Assembly (NCBI GenBank): GCA_002401775.2
Contig: NVUB02000166.1
Coordinates: 1-37,478, forward strand
From: Ectothiorhodospiraceae bacterium
Lineage (GTDB): Bacteria; Pseudomonadota; Gammaproteobacteria; SZUA-152
Length of the DNA: 37,478 nucleotides
Direction: 5' to 3'
Part shown: positions 11,532-20,397 of the stretch, in pieces
Numbering within the stretch: the stretch's first letter is position 1
Layout of the letters: every line of letters begins with the position of its first letter
Notes under the pieces: model-generated
Database searches by the model: none
What the model saw: the letters and a program-made list of their open reading frames with translations, nothing else
What the model was told of the DNA's origin: nothing
Position numbers and translations under genes: made by a program

Positions 11532-12665
11532 TCAGTTTTTATATCCCCACATCTCACCGAGGTTCAACCGGGGCTGTGTTTCAGGTACATACAATTCTTT
11601 GATCGGATATCGCTCATCATTGCAATCACGTCGTAGAGGCTGGGCAAAGGGAGCTCCACGAGGAGTGATAATACTGGCAACGATTGGCCATTTTCCTTTT
11701 AGCGGACGTTTGATGACAACGGCAATTTCACCATTGGCGAGCCGAACAAAAGTGCCGGGAGGATAAATCCCCATTAGTTTTATGAAGGTTAGGCTGAGCA
11801 GTTCGTCGTGTTGACTATTTTTTGTTAGGTAAATATTTTTCAAAAGTTCGCTGGCGGGCATCGCGCGCCGGTATTTTCGTGGGGAAACCATCGCGGCGTA
11901 TCGGTTAGCTAATGCCAGCAAGCGAGATGACTCTGGAATATTCTCGCCAGCCAAACCTAGGGGGCCTTTTCCATCAAAGCGTTCGTGGTGTGTACGTACT
12001 GTTTCTAACCACTGAGAATGATCGACGCCGGATTCTTTTAATATATCCGCAGAGCGCTCGGAATGATTATTCAATTGTTGCTGTTGTTCCTGGTTGGTCG
12101 TTTCTTTCTGGCGTTGTAACTTTGCTTGTAGGACGATGATACTGACGTTGCAGGTTAAAGATGCGGCGATCAGGCTTAGGTGTTCGTCATCGTTGTAATC
12201 CATATGAGTGGCAATAAGTTCGCATAAAATGGCGATGTGAATAGGATGATTAATCACATAATCGATGTCGTGATTAAGATGTACGTCTCCTAGTGCAGCG
12301 TTCATATCGAGTTTGCACATGATTTGAATATCCTGGGCCAGATGCATAACTTTATTACTGATGCCTGTCGATTGTTTGCTGTGAATATTATTGAATATGC
12401 CGCGTAAGCGTTGACTGAAGCTACTGATTTGCGCGAAAGGACTGAGCATGGAACGCGGTGCTGTGAATTTTTTTTCAGTGGTCTTACTCTTACCAGAGTC
12501 GGCTTCTCTAAATAGTCCCTTGTCCACTAATGCATCGAGCTGGCGTTGGGAATTAACAACCACTCCTTTGCCCATCAATAATTGCCCTTCAATATCGTAA
12601 ATCGCCCACTTTAGCGGAGCGCCAACGTGTAATTCCGATGGGGGAATGCGTGTGGGATTGCCCAT
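11532..12665 (-). CDS. degenerate HD-GYP domain protein (copy 2)
   Basis: A 377-residue paralogue of the next gene upstream. The start ATG 12665 (MGNPTRIPPSEL) has AGGAGA six bases before it and aligns with the start of the paralogue; longer readings have no support. The N-terminal domain (VGAPLKWAIYDIEGQLLMGKGVVV) is the one usually seen before HD-GYP modules. In the HD-GYP module the expected HD pair is replaced (AASLTCNVSI where LLHDIG is usual) and GYP reads GPL (HHERFDGKGPLGL). The C-terminal beta domain (GTFVRLANGEIAVVIKRP) is the usual accessory. Cyclic-di-GMP hydrolysis is doubtful; a binding or signalling role is possible. Confidence 0.82.
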   Translation of the reverse strand: MGNPTRIPPSELHVGAPLKWAIYDIEGQLLMGKGVVVNSQRQLDALVDKGLFREADSGKSKTTEKKFTAPRSMLSPFAQISSFSQRLRGIFNNIHSKQSTGISNKVMHLAQDIQIMCKLDMNAALGDVHLNHDIDYVINHPIHIAILCELIATHMDYNDDEHLSLIAASLTCNVSIIVLQAKLQRQKETTNQEQQQQLNNHSERSADILKESGVDHSQWLETVRTHHERFDGKGPLGLAGENIPESSRLLALANRYAAMVSPRKYRRAMPASELLKNIYLTKNSQHDELLSLTFIKLMGIYPPGTFVRLANGEIAVVIKRPLKGKWPIVASIITPRGAPFAQPLRRDCNDERYPIKELYVPETQPRLNLGEMWGYKN

Positions 12666-12823
12666 GTTATTCTCCTGTAGACGATACAATAGACGTGACT
12701 GACTTCCATCGGTCAGAGCCCATAATTCCTGTGTATAGCCTGTACTATCTGAGGTTATCAGTAGGCTCGTAAGAAGATAGTAGTCGAGAGAGGGGGAATC
12801 GCAAACGGGGTAACGGTTTTGCT

Positions 12824-13948
12824 CTAGTTTTTGTAGCCCCATAAGGCGCTGGGGTTGAGAGGGGGTAGCTTTGCGGGGGTGTAAAGCTCCTTAATTCTGT
12901 ATCGGTCGTCGTTACAATTTCGAAGCAGGGGCTGGTTAATGGGGCTTCCCTGGGGGGTAATAATGCTTTTTACCGTGGGCCACATACCCTGTACGGGTCG
13001 CTTGATGACCACCGCTGTTTCGCCATTTTCCAGTTTTACAAATGAACCTGGGGGAAAAACCCCGAGCATTTTAATTAACACTAGAGACAGGGTTTCATCG
13101 TAGCTATTGCCCTTGTTCAAAAACAAACTTTTCAAACCATCACTTGCCGAAATCGGGGGGCGATGTTCGCGAGGCGATACCATTGCGGTGTAGCGGTCCG
13201 CCAGGGCAATGATGGCCGCTTCTTCGAGAATGTTGTCGCCCATGACGCCAAGGTATCCGGTGCCATCCTGGTATTCATGATGTTGCAATACTATTTTTAG
13301 CCATTGACCATCAGTGACGCCTGCGGCTGCTAAAATTTGGGTCGCCTGTTGAGGGTGGTTGCGAATTTTTTGGCGTTGCTCTGCCGTCAACGATTTTTTT
13401 TGATGATGCAACTCAGATTGCAAACTGAGCATACCTAAATTGGCGGTGAGTGCTGCGACGAGCAATCGCTCTCGTCGAACACTTTCGTAGTTGAGAAAGC
13501 TTGCAAACAACTCACACAGAATGGCGACGTGGAGGGGGTGAGAATGGATGTATTCAAGATCATCACTAAGATGAATAACGCCCAGACTGGCATCAAAATC
13601 ACGAGCGCACATGATGTGAATACAGTGCGCTAAATGGCAGATGCGCGTGGGCATATCTTTATTTTTGTTAAGAAGCCCTGTAAATATGCCTTTTAATCGT
13701 TTGCTCAAATCATCAACGATAAAAAAAGGGCTAATGTGAGCTTCTTTTGTTGACGGTCTCGGTGCAGGTTTCCGGCGAATGTTCGGTTGTCGATAGAGCC
13801 CACGTTGAACCAGTGCATTTAACTGTTGCTGATTTTTTACCACAGTCCCTTTGCTGAGTAATAAACGGCCTTTGTCATCATAAGCGGCCGCTGCAATGGG
13901 CTTGCCAACCTGGATTTCCTCAGCAACGATTTGTTGTTTTTTCGGCAT
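12824..13948 (-). CDS. degenerate HD-GYP domain protein (copy 1)
   Basis: A 374-residue protein with the same layout as its downstream paralogue: N-terminal domain (VGKPIAAAAYDDKGRLLLSKG), central HD-GYP-like domain and C-terminal GSFVKLENGETAVVIKRP domain. HD-GYP phosphodiesterases cleave cyclic-di-GMP with a two- or three-metal centre. Here the first metal His is kept (HSHPLHVAILC), the HD pair is lost (AALTANLGML), and the HHE-x2-DG-x-GYP signature is HHEYQDGTGYL. ATG 13948 is preferred over a TTG one codon earlier. The second copy starts about 160 bases downstream, and both end in the same LWGYKN/MWGYKN tail, showing a tandem duplication. Confidence 0.85.
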   Translation of the reverse strand: MPKKQQIVAEEIQVGKPIAAAAYDDKGRLLLSKGTVVKNQQQLNALVQRGLYRQPNIRRKPAPRPSTKEAHISPFFIVDDLSKRLKGIFTGLLNKNKDMPTRICHLAHCIHIMCARDFDASLGVIHLSDDLEYIHSHPLHVAILCELFASFLNYESVRRERLLVAALTANLGMLSLQSELHHQKKSLTAEQRQKIRNHPQQATQILAAAGVTDGQWLKIVLQHHEYQDGTGYLGVMGDNILEEAAIIALADRYTAMVSPREHRPPISASDGLKSLFLNKGNSYDETLSLVLIKMLGVFPPGSFVKLENGETAVVIKRPVQGMWPTVKSIITPQGSPINQPLLRNCNDDRYRIKELYTPAKLPPLNPSALWGYKN

Positions 13949-14137
13949 CAATAAAACTCATAGGTATGATAAGAGCGTTATCGAGGCCGCCAGAGTAAAC
14001 TTTAATGCAATTGTATATAAAAGAGGGGTTTGTTAGCGAAGGAAAAGAAAAGGGCCTTCCATGGCCTAAGGGTATTTTGGAAAGGGACTTCTTGGTAAAA
14101 ACGCCGTGCTTAGATGTGCTTAGAGTGCTATCTGACG

Positions 14138-14584
14138 TTAGGCTGCATGCAAAGCCTTGGCTTCCTGGGCAGCTTTGGCTTGCTCAGCATCGTAGGCCTG
14201 GCCAGACCAGAGCATTTCATAGGCAATTTCTTCGTTGCCATTTTCACAAATGTCGATGACCTCCTGGAATAAAGGCTGGAAGGTTTCACTGCGGTGGGAT
14301 TCTTCGTGTTCCTCGAAGGAATTCCAGAAAGTAATAATTAAGGCTTCTTTGCCTTTCAGGTCACTCTCGACAGCCTGGCCGACGGTAGAGCCTTCATTGG
14401 AAATGTTGCCGGAATTAAGTGTGACAATGCCGCCTACAAAGCCGGTTTCGGAATGATAGGTTTTCACGTTTTCGCACAATAGGGCAACGCGTTCCTGCAA
14501 ATCGTCAACGGTGTACGCATCTTTAAGGATGACTCGGTTAACCGTAACAACACCATCGTGAGCAAAACCTGGAATAAATGACAT
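14138..14584 (-). CDS. ABM-like alpha/beta barrel protein, unknown function
   Basis: A 148-residue soluble protein with a strong ribosome binding site (AGGAGG five bases before ATG 14584). Its layout suggests one or two dimeric alpha/beta barrel (antibiotic-biosynthesis-monooxygenase-like) units: beta strands (GVVTVNRVILKD, GFVGGIVTLNSG, EALIITFWNSFEEHEESHR) with helices between (VDDLQERVALLCENVKTY, FQPLFQEVIDICENG). The phrase FWNSFEEHEESHRSETF is typical of small ABM proteins, some of which handle haem or quinones. The Ala-rich tail (QAKAAQEAKALHAA) is probably disordered. It stands alone between the HD-GYP pair and tsaC. Family assignment is moderate and function unknown. Confidence 0.65.
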   Translation of the reverse strand: MSFIPGFAHDGVVTVNRVILKDAYTVDDLQERVALLCENVKTYHSETGFVGGIVTLNSGNISNEGSTVGQAVESDLKGKEALIITFWNSFEEHEESHRSETFQPLFQEVIDICENGNEEIAYEMLWSGQAYDAEQAKAAQEAKALHAA

Positions 14585-14716
14585 ATGAACCTCCTGGGCT
14601 AAAGCTTGCAGTTATGTGCAAAACCCTAAATTAGTAAAACTTAATATAAGTGTTTGCTAATTTAATGATTTATTGTGCCCGAGTCAAGTATTCCCTTAGG
14701 GAGATATAAATGTAAT

Positions 14717-15283
14717 CTATGATCTAGTGGGGCGAATAAGTTTTTTTGTAGCCAAATCCCGGATTGGGCTTGGGTTGGATGCAGTGCCCACGGCGCCAGT
14801 CAGAATGGCATCGATTTGTTCGGGGAAGTATTGACGCACTTTCAATGCCCGACGGGCAGGCGGCAAACCACTAGGGTTGGCGCTGGTAGAGACTAAAGCG
14901 TGGCCGGTGCTTTCACATAAAGCCGATGCTAAGGGGTGGGCCGTCACCCGCACAGCAATACTGCTATGTGTGCCGCGCAACCAGCGAGGCGTGTTTTCTC
15001 GCGCGGGTAACAGCCAGGTAAAAGGGCCAGGCCAGGTTTCGTGTAACAGTGAGAGGGAATTAGCATCCAGCGGAGCGATAAAGGGGTGTAATTGTTCCAA
15101 CCGAGAGGCAATGAGAATCAGCCCCTTGTGAATGGAACGATGTTTAAGCGCCAACAAACGGGATACGGCGAGGGCATTAAGCGGGTCACAACCCAGCCCA
15201 TAGACGGCTTCTGTCGGGTAGGCAATCACGCCGCCCTGATGGACGACGTTAGCAACCTGTTTAAGCTTCCAGTGAATACTCAC
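14717..15283 (-). CDS. tsaC: threonylcarbamoyl-AMP synthase TsaC/YrdC
   Basis: TsaC makes threonylcarbamoyl-AMP from threonine, bicarbonate and ATP for t6A modification of tRNA position 37. Conserved blocks: GGVIAYPTEAVYGLGCDP, LKHRSIHKGLILIAS, WPGPFTWLLPA, SIAVRVTAHPLASALC and HALVSTSANPSGLPP. GTG 15283 gives 188 residues, matching the 190 of E. coli TsaC, and lies 16 bases past the purE stop. An ATG at 15331 would overlap purE and add a non-conserved extension. No clear ribosome binding site precedes the GTG, so coupling to purE translation is likely. Confidence 0.93.
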   Translation of the reverse strand: MSIHWKLKQVANVVHQGGVIAYPTEAVYGLGCDPLNALAVSRLLALKHRSIHKGLILIASRLEQLHPFIAPLDANSLSLLHETWPGPFTWLLPARENTPRWLRGTHSSIAVRVTAHPLASALCESTGHALVSTSANPSGLPPARRALKVRQYFPEQIDAILTGAVGTASNPSPIRDLATKKLIRPTRS

Positions 15284-15299
15284 TAAGTGGGAGGGGATG

Positions 15300-15806
15300 T
15301 TACTTACCGAGGGTTTTTTGTAATGCCGCATCTTTGGATATGACAGCACGGGCATTGGCGGCACGTTCGGCTTTAACGCGCTCTGACAGCTTGTCATCAC
15401 TGAGCGCGAGTATTTGTGCAGCGAGATAAGCAGCATTTTTGGCACCAGCTTTACCGATTGCAACGGTGGCGACGGGAATACCGCCGGGCATCATTACCGT
15501 AGACAGCAGCGCATCCTGGCCTTTCAGGGGGCCACCATCCATGGGTACACCAATGACCGGTTTAATCGTCAGGGAAGCGACAACGCCTGCGAGATGCGCA
15601 GCCAGACCAGCAGCAGCGATAAAAACCGCGCAGCCGCGTCGATCGGCATCGGTCACATAGTGGTGGGTGGCATCCGGGGTGCGATGGGCGGAGGTGATCT
15701 TTACCTCAAATGGTATCTGCAGCGTGGTCAGCGTGTCGAGAGTAGACTGCATAACGGGCAGATCAGAATCGGAGCCCATGAGAATAGCGACGAAGGGTGT
15801 AGTCAT
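15300..15806 (-). CDS. purE: N5-carboxyaminoimidazole ribonucleotide mutase
   Basis: PurE moves the carboxyl group of N5-CAIR to carbon 4 to give CAIR in purine synthesis. The 168-residue protein has the typical [10 protein letters not shown] start, the SAHRTPD loop with the catalytic His region, [12 protein letters not shown] and the [19 protein letters not shown] segment. AGG ten bases before ATG 15806 is a weak binding site. It lies between purD and tsaC on the same strand. No purK is found in the window. Confidence 0.96.
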   Translation of the reverse strand: MTTPFVAILMGSDSDLPVMQSTLDTLTTLQIPFEVKITSAHRTPDATHHYVTDADRRGCAVFIAAAGLAAHLAGVVASLTIKPVIGVPMDGGPLKGQDALLSTVMMPGGIPVATVAIGKAGAKNAAYLAAQILALSDDKLSERVKAERAANARAVISKDAALQKTLGK

Positions 15807-15932
15807 GTGAGGTTACCTGTAGTTATTAAGTGTAAATTATTAAATGTCATTTTAAGTCATTCAGTGTTCTTAGTGAAAATCGATTAAAGACTCAATACGT
15901 ACGGCGGGCATTGCCACCCCACGGTATTGACG

Positions 15933-17228
15933 TTATTTATCTGTTTTCTCGCGGGCGATGGCGCGATAGCCAATGTCATTTCGGAAAAACATGCCGTTCC
16001 AGCTAATCTGTTTTGCCAGTGCGTAGGCACGTTCCTGAGCGAGACTCACCGTCTCACCCAGGCCCACGGCGCACAGTACGCGGCCCCCGGCGGTAACCGT
16101 ATCGCCGTTTTTGTTGGCGGTACCGGCGTGGAATATCTTGGCAGTTTCAGCGTTTTCGGTGTCATCCAGCCCGGCGATCACGTCACCTTTGGCGTAGCCA
16201 GCCGGGTAACCCCCTGCCGCTAATACGACTCCCATGGCGGCGCGTGGGTCCCATTGCGCCGTCACCTGATCCAGCCGGTTGTCCAGTGCAGCATTACACA
16301 AGGCAACGAGATCTGATTGTAGTCGCATCAAAATAGGTTGGGTTTCCGGGTCACCAAGACGACAATTGTATTCGATAACCTTGGGAGTACCCTCACTGTC
16401 GATCATCAGCCCTGCATACAGAAAACCGGTATAAGGGTTACCTTCAGCGGCCATGCCGGCCACGGTGGGCCCAATGACTTCTGCCATAATACGTTTATGG
16501 ATTTCGGCCGTGACGACCGGGGCCGGGGAATAGGCGCCCATGCCGCCCGTATTGGGGCCGGTATCACCTTCTCCTACACGCTTATGGTCTTGCGAAGTGG
16601 CCAGCGGCAGAATGTTTTTACCATCGACCATACAGATAAAACTGGCTTCTTCCCCTTCAAGAAATTCTTCAATAACCACACGATGCCCGGCCTCACCAAA
16701 GGCATTGCCGGCCAACATGTCACGGACAGCAGACTCGGCTTCTTCCATCGTCATGGCGACGATGACACCCTTACCAGCGGCCAGGCCATCCGCCTTGATG
16801 ACGATCGGCGCACCTTGCTCATGGACATAAGCCAGAGCGTCGTCAATTTCAGTAAAGTTGCCATAGCGACCGGTGGGAATCTTATGGCGAGCGAGAAAGT
16901 CCTTGGTGAAGGCCTTGCTGCCTTCCAGCTGTGCTGCCCCTTGAGTCGGGCCAAAGCAACGCAGCCCGGCTTTATTGAAGGCATCGACCAGGCCCATAAC
17001 CAATGGCGCTTCTGGGCCAACGATCGTCAGCGCGATGTCGTTGTTTTTAGCGAAGTCCAGTAGCGTATTAATATCTTCCACACCAATCACGACGTTTTCC
17101 AGCTTGGGCTCACAGGCGGTGCCGGCATTGCCGGGAGCGACGTAGACTTTTTCTACATCCGCAGATTGTGCCGCTTTCCAGGCGAGAGCGTGTTCACGTC
17201 CGCCGCCGCCGATAACCAGTATTTTCAT
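15933..17228 (-). CDS. purD: phosphoribosylamine-glycine ligase (GAR synthetase)
   Basis: PurD joins phosphoribosylamine and glycine with ATP in purine synthesis. The 431-residue length is standard. Visible blocks: N-terminal ILVIGGGGREHALAWK, the VGPEAPLVMGL segment, the ATP-grasp region (PIVIKADGLAAGKGV, VIEEFLEGEEASF, LATSQDHKRVGEGDTGPNTGG) and the C-terminal EYNCRLGDPETQPILMRL. About 125 bases separate it from purE. A repeat-rich gap of nearly 1 kb lies upstream. Confidence 0.97.
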   Translation of the reverse strand: MKILVIGGGGREHALAWKAAQSADVEKVYVAPGNAGTACEPKLENVVIGVEDINTLLDFAKNNDIALTIVGPEAPLVMGLVDAFNKAGLRCFGPTQGAAQLEGSKAFTKDFLARHKIPTGRYGNFTEIDDALAYVHEQGAPIVIKADGLAAGKGVIVAMTMEEAESAVRDMLAGNAFGEAGHRVVIEEFLEGEEASFICMVDGKNILPLATSQDHKRVGEGDTGPNTGGMGAYSPAPVVTAEIHKRIMAEVIGPTVAGMAAEGNPYTGFLYAGLMIDSEGTPKVIEYNCRLGDPETQPILMRLQSDLVALCNAALDNRLDQVTAQWDPRAAMGVVLAAGGYPAGYAKGDVIAGLDDTENAETAKIFHAGTANKNGDTVTAGGRVLCAVGLGETVSLAQERAYALAKQISWNGMFFRNDIGYRAIAREKTDK

Positions 17229-18211
17229 GTTGTATTCAGTGTCCGCGTTGCATCAAAAAAGAAGGCCGCCAATGGTAGCAGATTAGCGTGCAGACCATGG
17301 CAATAATGCGGGTCTAAACGTGTCCCTCACCAAGGCAGAAGGCCGTTTCCTTGCCCAGAAGCGTGGAATGAGGGAGGTAGTGGGAACCATCGCAAGAAAA
17401 GTTGAGGCTGGTTAGGCCGGTGACGATGTTCTTAGAAACAGAGCAACGCGCTAAGGAATGGACATTAAATAACGTATATAAGTAGCGCTCTGATTGAGTG
17501 TGTATTTGTTCATTCTGATTGTCTACAGGACGGAAACACCAAAAGTAGGCGCTCTTAGTCTCTATTGAATTGATACTCTCGCAGAGGCGCAGAGCTCAGC
17601 ACTTGTGTTTTGTCCTCAGTGCTAAGAACCGAGTTGGTTTTTTGGTAGGCAGAGCCCGCAAAGGAAACTAATTTTAATGAATGTTCTTTTTGCGTGCTCT
17701 GCGATTAGGTGAGAAAAGTGGTTTTTGTCAGTTCAGAGCAGCTGGATCCCGGCTGAAGACGTGCCGGGATGACGGATAATTGTATTTGGAATGCTAGTTA
17801 AATTGTGTGCTGATTAATGTAGGGCTATTAGTAGGCGAGGGGCGTGAGCTAGTAGGCGAGGGGCGTGAGCAGGACGCGGAAGCTTTGAGCAAAAGCGCAG
17901 CAATAGTGGCTCTTATTTCGAGATTTTGCGATTGAAGAACGGGCGACTATTGTTGGTGGTCGGCGAAGACGAGCTGAAGCAGAAGCCGCTGCCATATCTC
18001 GCGGTATTACCGTGGAAAATATCACTGGATCTCGTTCCACGCTTCCGCGTCACAGCCATTAAGGTTACAACATTATGACAGTTTTGTAGGTTGGGCAAAG
18101 GAGCTTCAGCGATGTGCCCAACGTGATGCGGTGACTGTTGGGCACGCTGCGCTTTGCCATCAACCTACTTGACTAACGCACCCGTTTTAGCGGGTTGTTG
18201 TTGAGTTACCA
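17229..18211. repeat. repeat-rich gap between purD and the thioredoxin gene
   Basis: No convincing gene. It holds: a relative of one end of the 36912-37110 element at 17454-17500; a second block at 17885-17982 matching the middle of that element, so the copy seems split and rearranged; a GCAGAGGCGCAGAG fragment at about 17579; a CTGGATCCCGG/CCGGGATGAC palindrome at 17741-17772; two tandem copies of a 21-bp unit at 17830-17870 (AGTAGGCGAGGGGCGTGAGC); and a long palindromic repeat at 18086-18169 (GTAGGTTGGGCAAAG ... CAACCTACT) shared with 31938-32019. Confidence 0.75.
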
Positions 18212-18763
18212 CTATTTATTGACGCGAGCTAATTTTTCACGCTTGTATTTTGTATAATGGGTGAATTTGTAGGCGCCGCTGGCGGCAAACTCTCCGAGCC
18301 ATTGAAATTCGTCAACATTGCGAGTGGCTCCGGTATATCTCACCACCGGTTTTCCGGTAAGATCAAAAAAAATAAATACGGGCGTGGCCCTTACCCGATG
18401 TTTTTTGAACGAAAAATCTTTTTCCATGAGTTCATTGCCATCAAAATTCACCATTATATTATTTCCACGGGTGTCTACCGTCAGTACTCGAAAATTATGT
18501 TGATAAAATTCTTGCACAGAGACCTGGTTCATTACCGTGGATTTCATTTTTTCACACCATGGACAATCCTTATCATTAAACATAATCAATATGCCTTTCT
18601 TTCCACTTTCCTTCGCGATCTCTAGCTCGTCCTTCAGATCGTTAAAACTTTGATGGAAAAAATGGGCATCTGGGTTGAGGACGCCCATTTTTTCCTCTGC
18701 TATAACGCTAAAAGCAATAATAGGAATGCAAACTAGTAAAAATAACTTCAAATAATAATTCAT
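18212..18763 (-). CDS. SoxW-like periplasmic thioredoxin
   Basis: A 183-residue exported thioredoxin-fold protein from ATG 18763 (MNYYLKLFLL). The signal peptide covers about the first 22 residues. The redox motif is CPWC (DKDCPWCEKMKSTVM), with the cis-proline loop RATPVFIFFD later. This arrangement matches SoxW/thioredoxin_2-type proteins that keep periplasmic sulfur-oxidation or cytochrome-maturation partners reduced. No sox genes are adjacent, so the target is unknown. The gene lies 35 bases behind a small membrane protein on the same strand and is divergent from lysR. Confidence 0.85.
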   Translation of the reverse strand: MNYYLKLFLLVCIPIIAFSVIAEEKMGVLNPDAHFFHQSFNDLKDELEIAKESGKKGILIMFNDKDCPWCEKMKSTVMNQVSVQEFYQHNFRVLTVDTRGNNIMVNFDGNELMEKDFSFKKHRVRATPVFIFFDLTGKPVVRYTGATRNVDEFQWLGEFAASGAYKFTHYTKYKREKLARVNK

Positions 18764-18798
18764 AAAAATACCCAATAATGGTGATATTACATTCGAAA

Positions 18799-19011
18799 TT
18801 ACGACCTGTTATTAATTGTCATGTTTCTGTATGGATCATTACTCTCAACAGGCTTTTCCATCGTAATGCTGACATCAGATCTATCAAGAGAATTGCCGGC
18901 ATCCTTTTCCAGAAACAACGCCGTACCACCACCAATGAGTGCAATCAAAAAACCTAAAGTATAGGGGTCAATGACCCCGTGCATTTTTTTCATCTGTCGT
19001 AATTCTTTCAT
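18799..19011 (-). CDS. small single-helix membrane protein
   Basis: Not recognised; 70 residues from ATG 19011 (MKELRQMKKMHG), with GGAG ten bases upstream. A Lys/Arg-rich start leads to one membrane helix (YTLGFLIALIGGGTALFL); the tail is hydrophilic and Asp/Asn-rich. The start charge pattern suggests the N-terminus stays inside. It probably shares a transcript with the thioredoxin gene. An upstream in-frame start at 19080 would add residues without a supporting binding site. Confidence 0.5.
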   Translation of the reverse strand: MKELRQMKKMHGVIDPYTLGFLIALIGGGTALFLEKDAGNSLDRSDVSITMEKPVESNDPYRNMTINNRS

Positions 19012-19152
19012 GGAATAATATCTCCGAAGGTATTCGTAAATGTGACGCTGGCCGTTAACACTCACTTCCAGCAACGCCAACCTATCAACGCCAACCTATG
19101 AACAAGAGTAAACCGGAAAAAACTATTTGATAATATCTGGTTTACGCATTAC

Positions 19153-19175
19153 ATTTATTCCTGATACGAATAAAT
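19153..19175 (+). promoter_or_regulatory. candidate LysR operator before lysR
   Basis: A perfect palindrome ATTTATTC-N7-GAATAAAT, 14 bases before the lysR ATG. Its core TTC-N7-GAA fits the T-N11-A rule for LysR-type regulators. A near-identical site stands before the rhodanese gene at 20273-20295. Its position suggests autoregulation. Confidence 0.6.
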
Positions 19176-19189
19176 GGGTCTTATCTATT

Positions 19190-20074
19190 ATGGATGTACT
19201 AATTTCAATGTCGGTATTTCGGCGGGTGGCCGAAACGGGGAATTTTTCGGAAGTGGCTCGTGAGATGTCATTGTCACAACCCACTGTGAGCAAGCGTGTC
19301 GCTGCGCTTGAGAAGCATCTGAGCGTAAAACTCCTTACGCGCAGTACACGCCAATTGCGTTTAACGGATGCGGGAAAAGAATATTACAACCGGTGCATTC
19401 ATATACTGGATGAACTGAGCGAGACTGAATCACTACTCCGTGGCCAACAGTCTACACCTGTGGGTACTTTACGTATCAACACGCCAGTGACTTTTGGAGA
19501 ACTCAATATTGTCCCCCATCTCTGGCAGTTTCTTTCTGATTATCCTGATTTGAAGATCGATCTCATTATGGATGACCACTATGTTGACCTGGTGAAGGAT
19601 GGTGTAGACATGGCCATTCGGGTAGGCCCAATGACCAATTCTAACCTTATCGCCCGAAAAATTGGCGATAGCCCTCGGGTTACCGTCGCCAGCAATGAAT
19701 ATCTTGCGGCTAACGGTGAACCCAAAACGCTACAGGACCTAAAAGCACATAATTGTATTGTTTATATGCTACTAACAACCCGAAATGAATGGCATTTCAC
19801 TGGCCCAATGGGGGAGGAAACCATTTCGGTGAATGGACGTTTTAGGGTAAATAATCCACACGCCATTCGTCAGGCCGTATTAGCGGGTCAAGGTATTGCC
19901 GTCACGCCAATATGGTTAATGGGAGACTGTATTAAAGAAGGAAAGGTAAAAGTCATTCTTGATAAGTACATGCCAACCCCATTAGATATTCATGCGGTTT
20001 ATCCTGAACGGCATTTTGTACCTGCTAAAGTACGCTGCTTCATCGACTATCTTGGTACCAAATTAAATCCATAA
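19190..20074 (+). CDS. LysR-type transcriptional regulator
   Basis: A 294-residue LysR regulator from ATG 19190 (MDVLISMSVFRRV). Residues about 1-60 form the winged helix-turn-helix (FSEVAREMSLSQPTVSKRVAALEKHL, then LLTRSTRQLRLT). The effector domain follows (GTLRINTPVTFGELNIVPHLWQFL ... DMAIRVGPMTNSNLIARKI ... GQGIAVTPIWL). This wording is that of the common DhcR/AaeR-like subgroup; the effector is unknown. It lies on the same strand as the rhodanese-to-outer-membrane gene set, about 320 bases upstream. It shares a palindromic site with that promoter region, so it is the best candidate for its controller. Confidence 0.93.
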   Translation: MDVLISMSVFRRVAETGNFSEVAREMSLSQPTVSKRVAALEKHLSVKLLTRSTRQLRLTDAGKEYYNRCIHILDELSETESLLRGQQSTPVGTLRINTPVTFGELNIVPHLWQFLSDYPDLKIDLIMDDHYVDLVKDGVDMAIRVGPMTNSNLIARKIGDSPRVTVASNEYLAANGEPKTLQDLKAHNCIVYMLLTTRNEWHFTGPMGEETISVNGRFRVNNPHAIRQAVLAGQGIAVTPIWLMGDCIKEGKVKVILDKYMPTPLDIHAVYPERHFVPAKVRCFIDYLGTKLNP

Positions 20075-20397
20075 TCACACACCTCTTTGATTAGAAATTC
20101 CATCAAATATTCTGACATCCTATACGTCAGCGATGATGACAGCGCATAGCTCAACCTTCCAAAAGCCACTATCTACAGCACAATAGCGAAATCATTGACA
20201 GCCGTTATTTTTTTTAGAATCCTCCAATTATTCGCGTCTATCTGTTGAACTTTTATCAGTTGAGAATGATTAATATATTCTTAAAACGAATAAATCATAT
20301 GCGCTTTTTCCATATTGTCTAAGCATTTTAATACTTTACTATGCCACTTCGACCATAACTTTTTAAGTACTGATATGCGGCATAGGAGTAAATAATC
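20075..20397. promoter_or_regulatory. AT-rich promoter region of the rhodanese-led operon
   Basis: No gene. It is AT-rich and contains the candidate operator at 20273-20295. The ribosome binding site AGGAG lies at its end, nine bases before TTG 20398. No hairpin with a T run was seen behind lysR, so read-through from lysR remains possible. Confidence 0.5.
20273..20295 (+). promoter_or_regulatory. candidate LysR operator before the rhodanese gene
   Basis: ATATATTC-N7-GAATAAAT: same half sites and same 7-base spacer length as at 19153-19175, with one mismatch between the arms. The TTC-N7-GAA core again gives T-N11-A. It lies about 100 bases before the first gene of the operon, a typical activator position. 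Confidence 0.58.

Noticed and set aside
16338-17063. 241-residue open frame on the plus strand
   Set aside because: It is antisense to purD, whose ATP-grasp motifs are unmistakable.
17849-18098. short open frames between purD and the thioredoxin gene
   Set aside because: They cover repeat blocks shared with the 36912-37110 element and lack translation signals.
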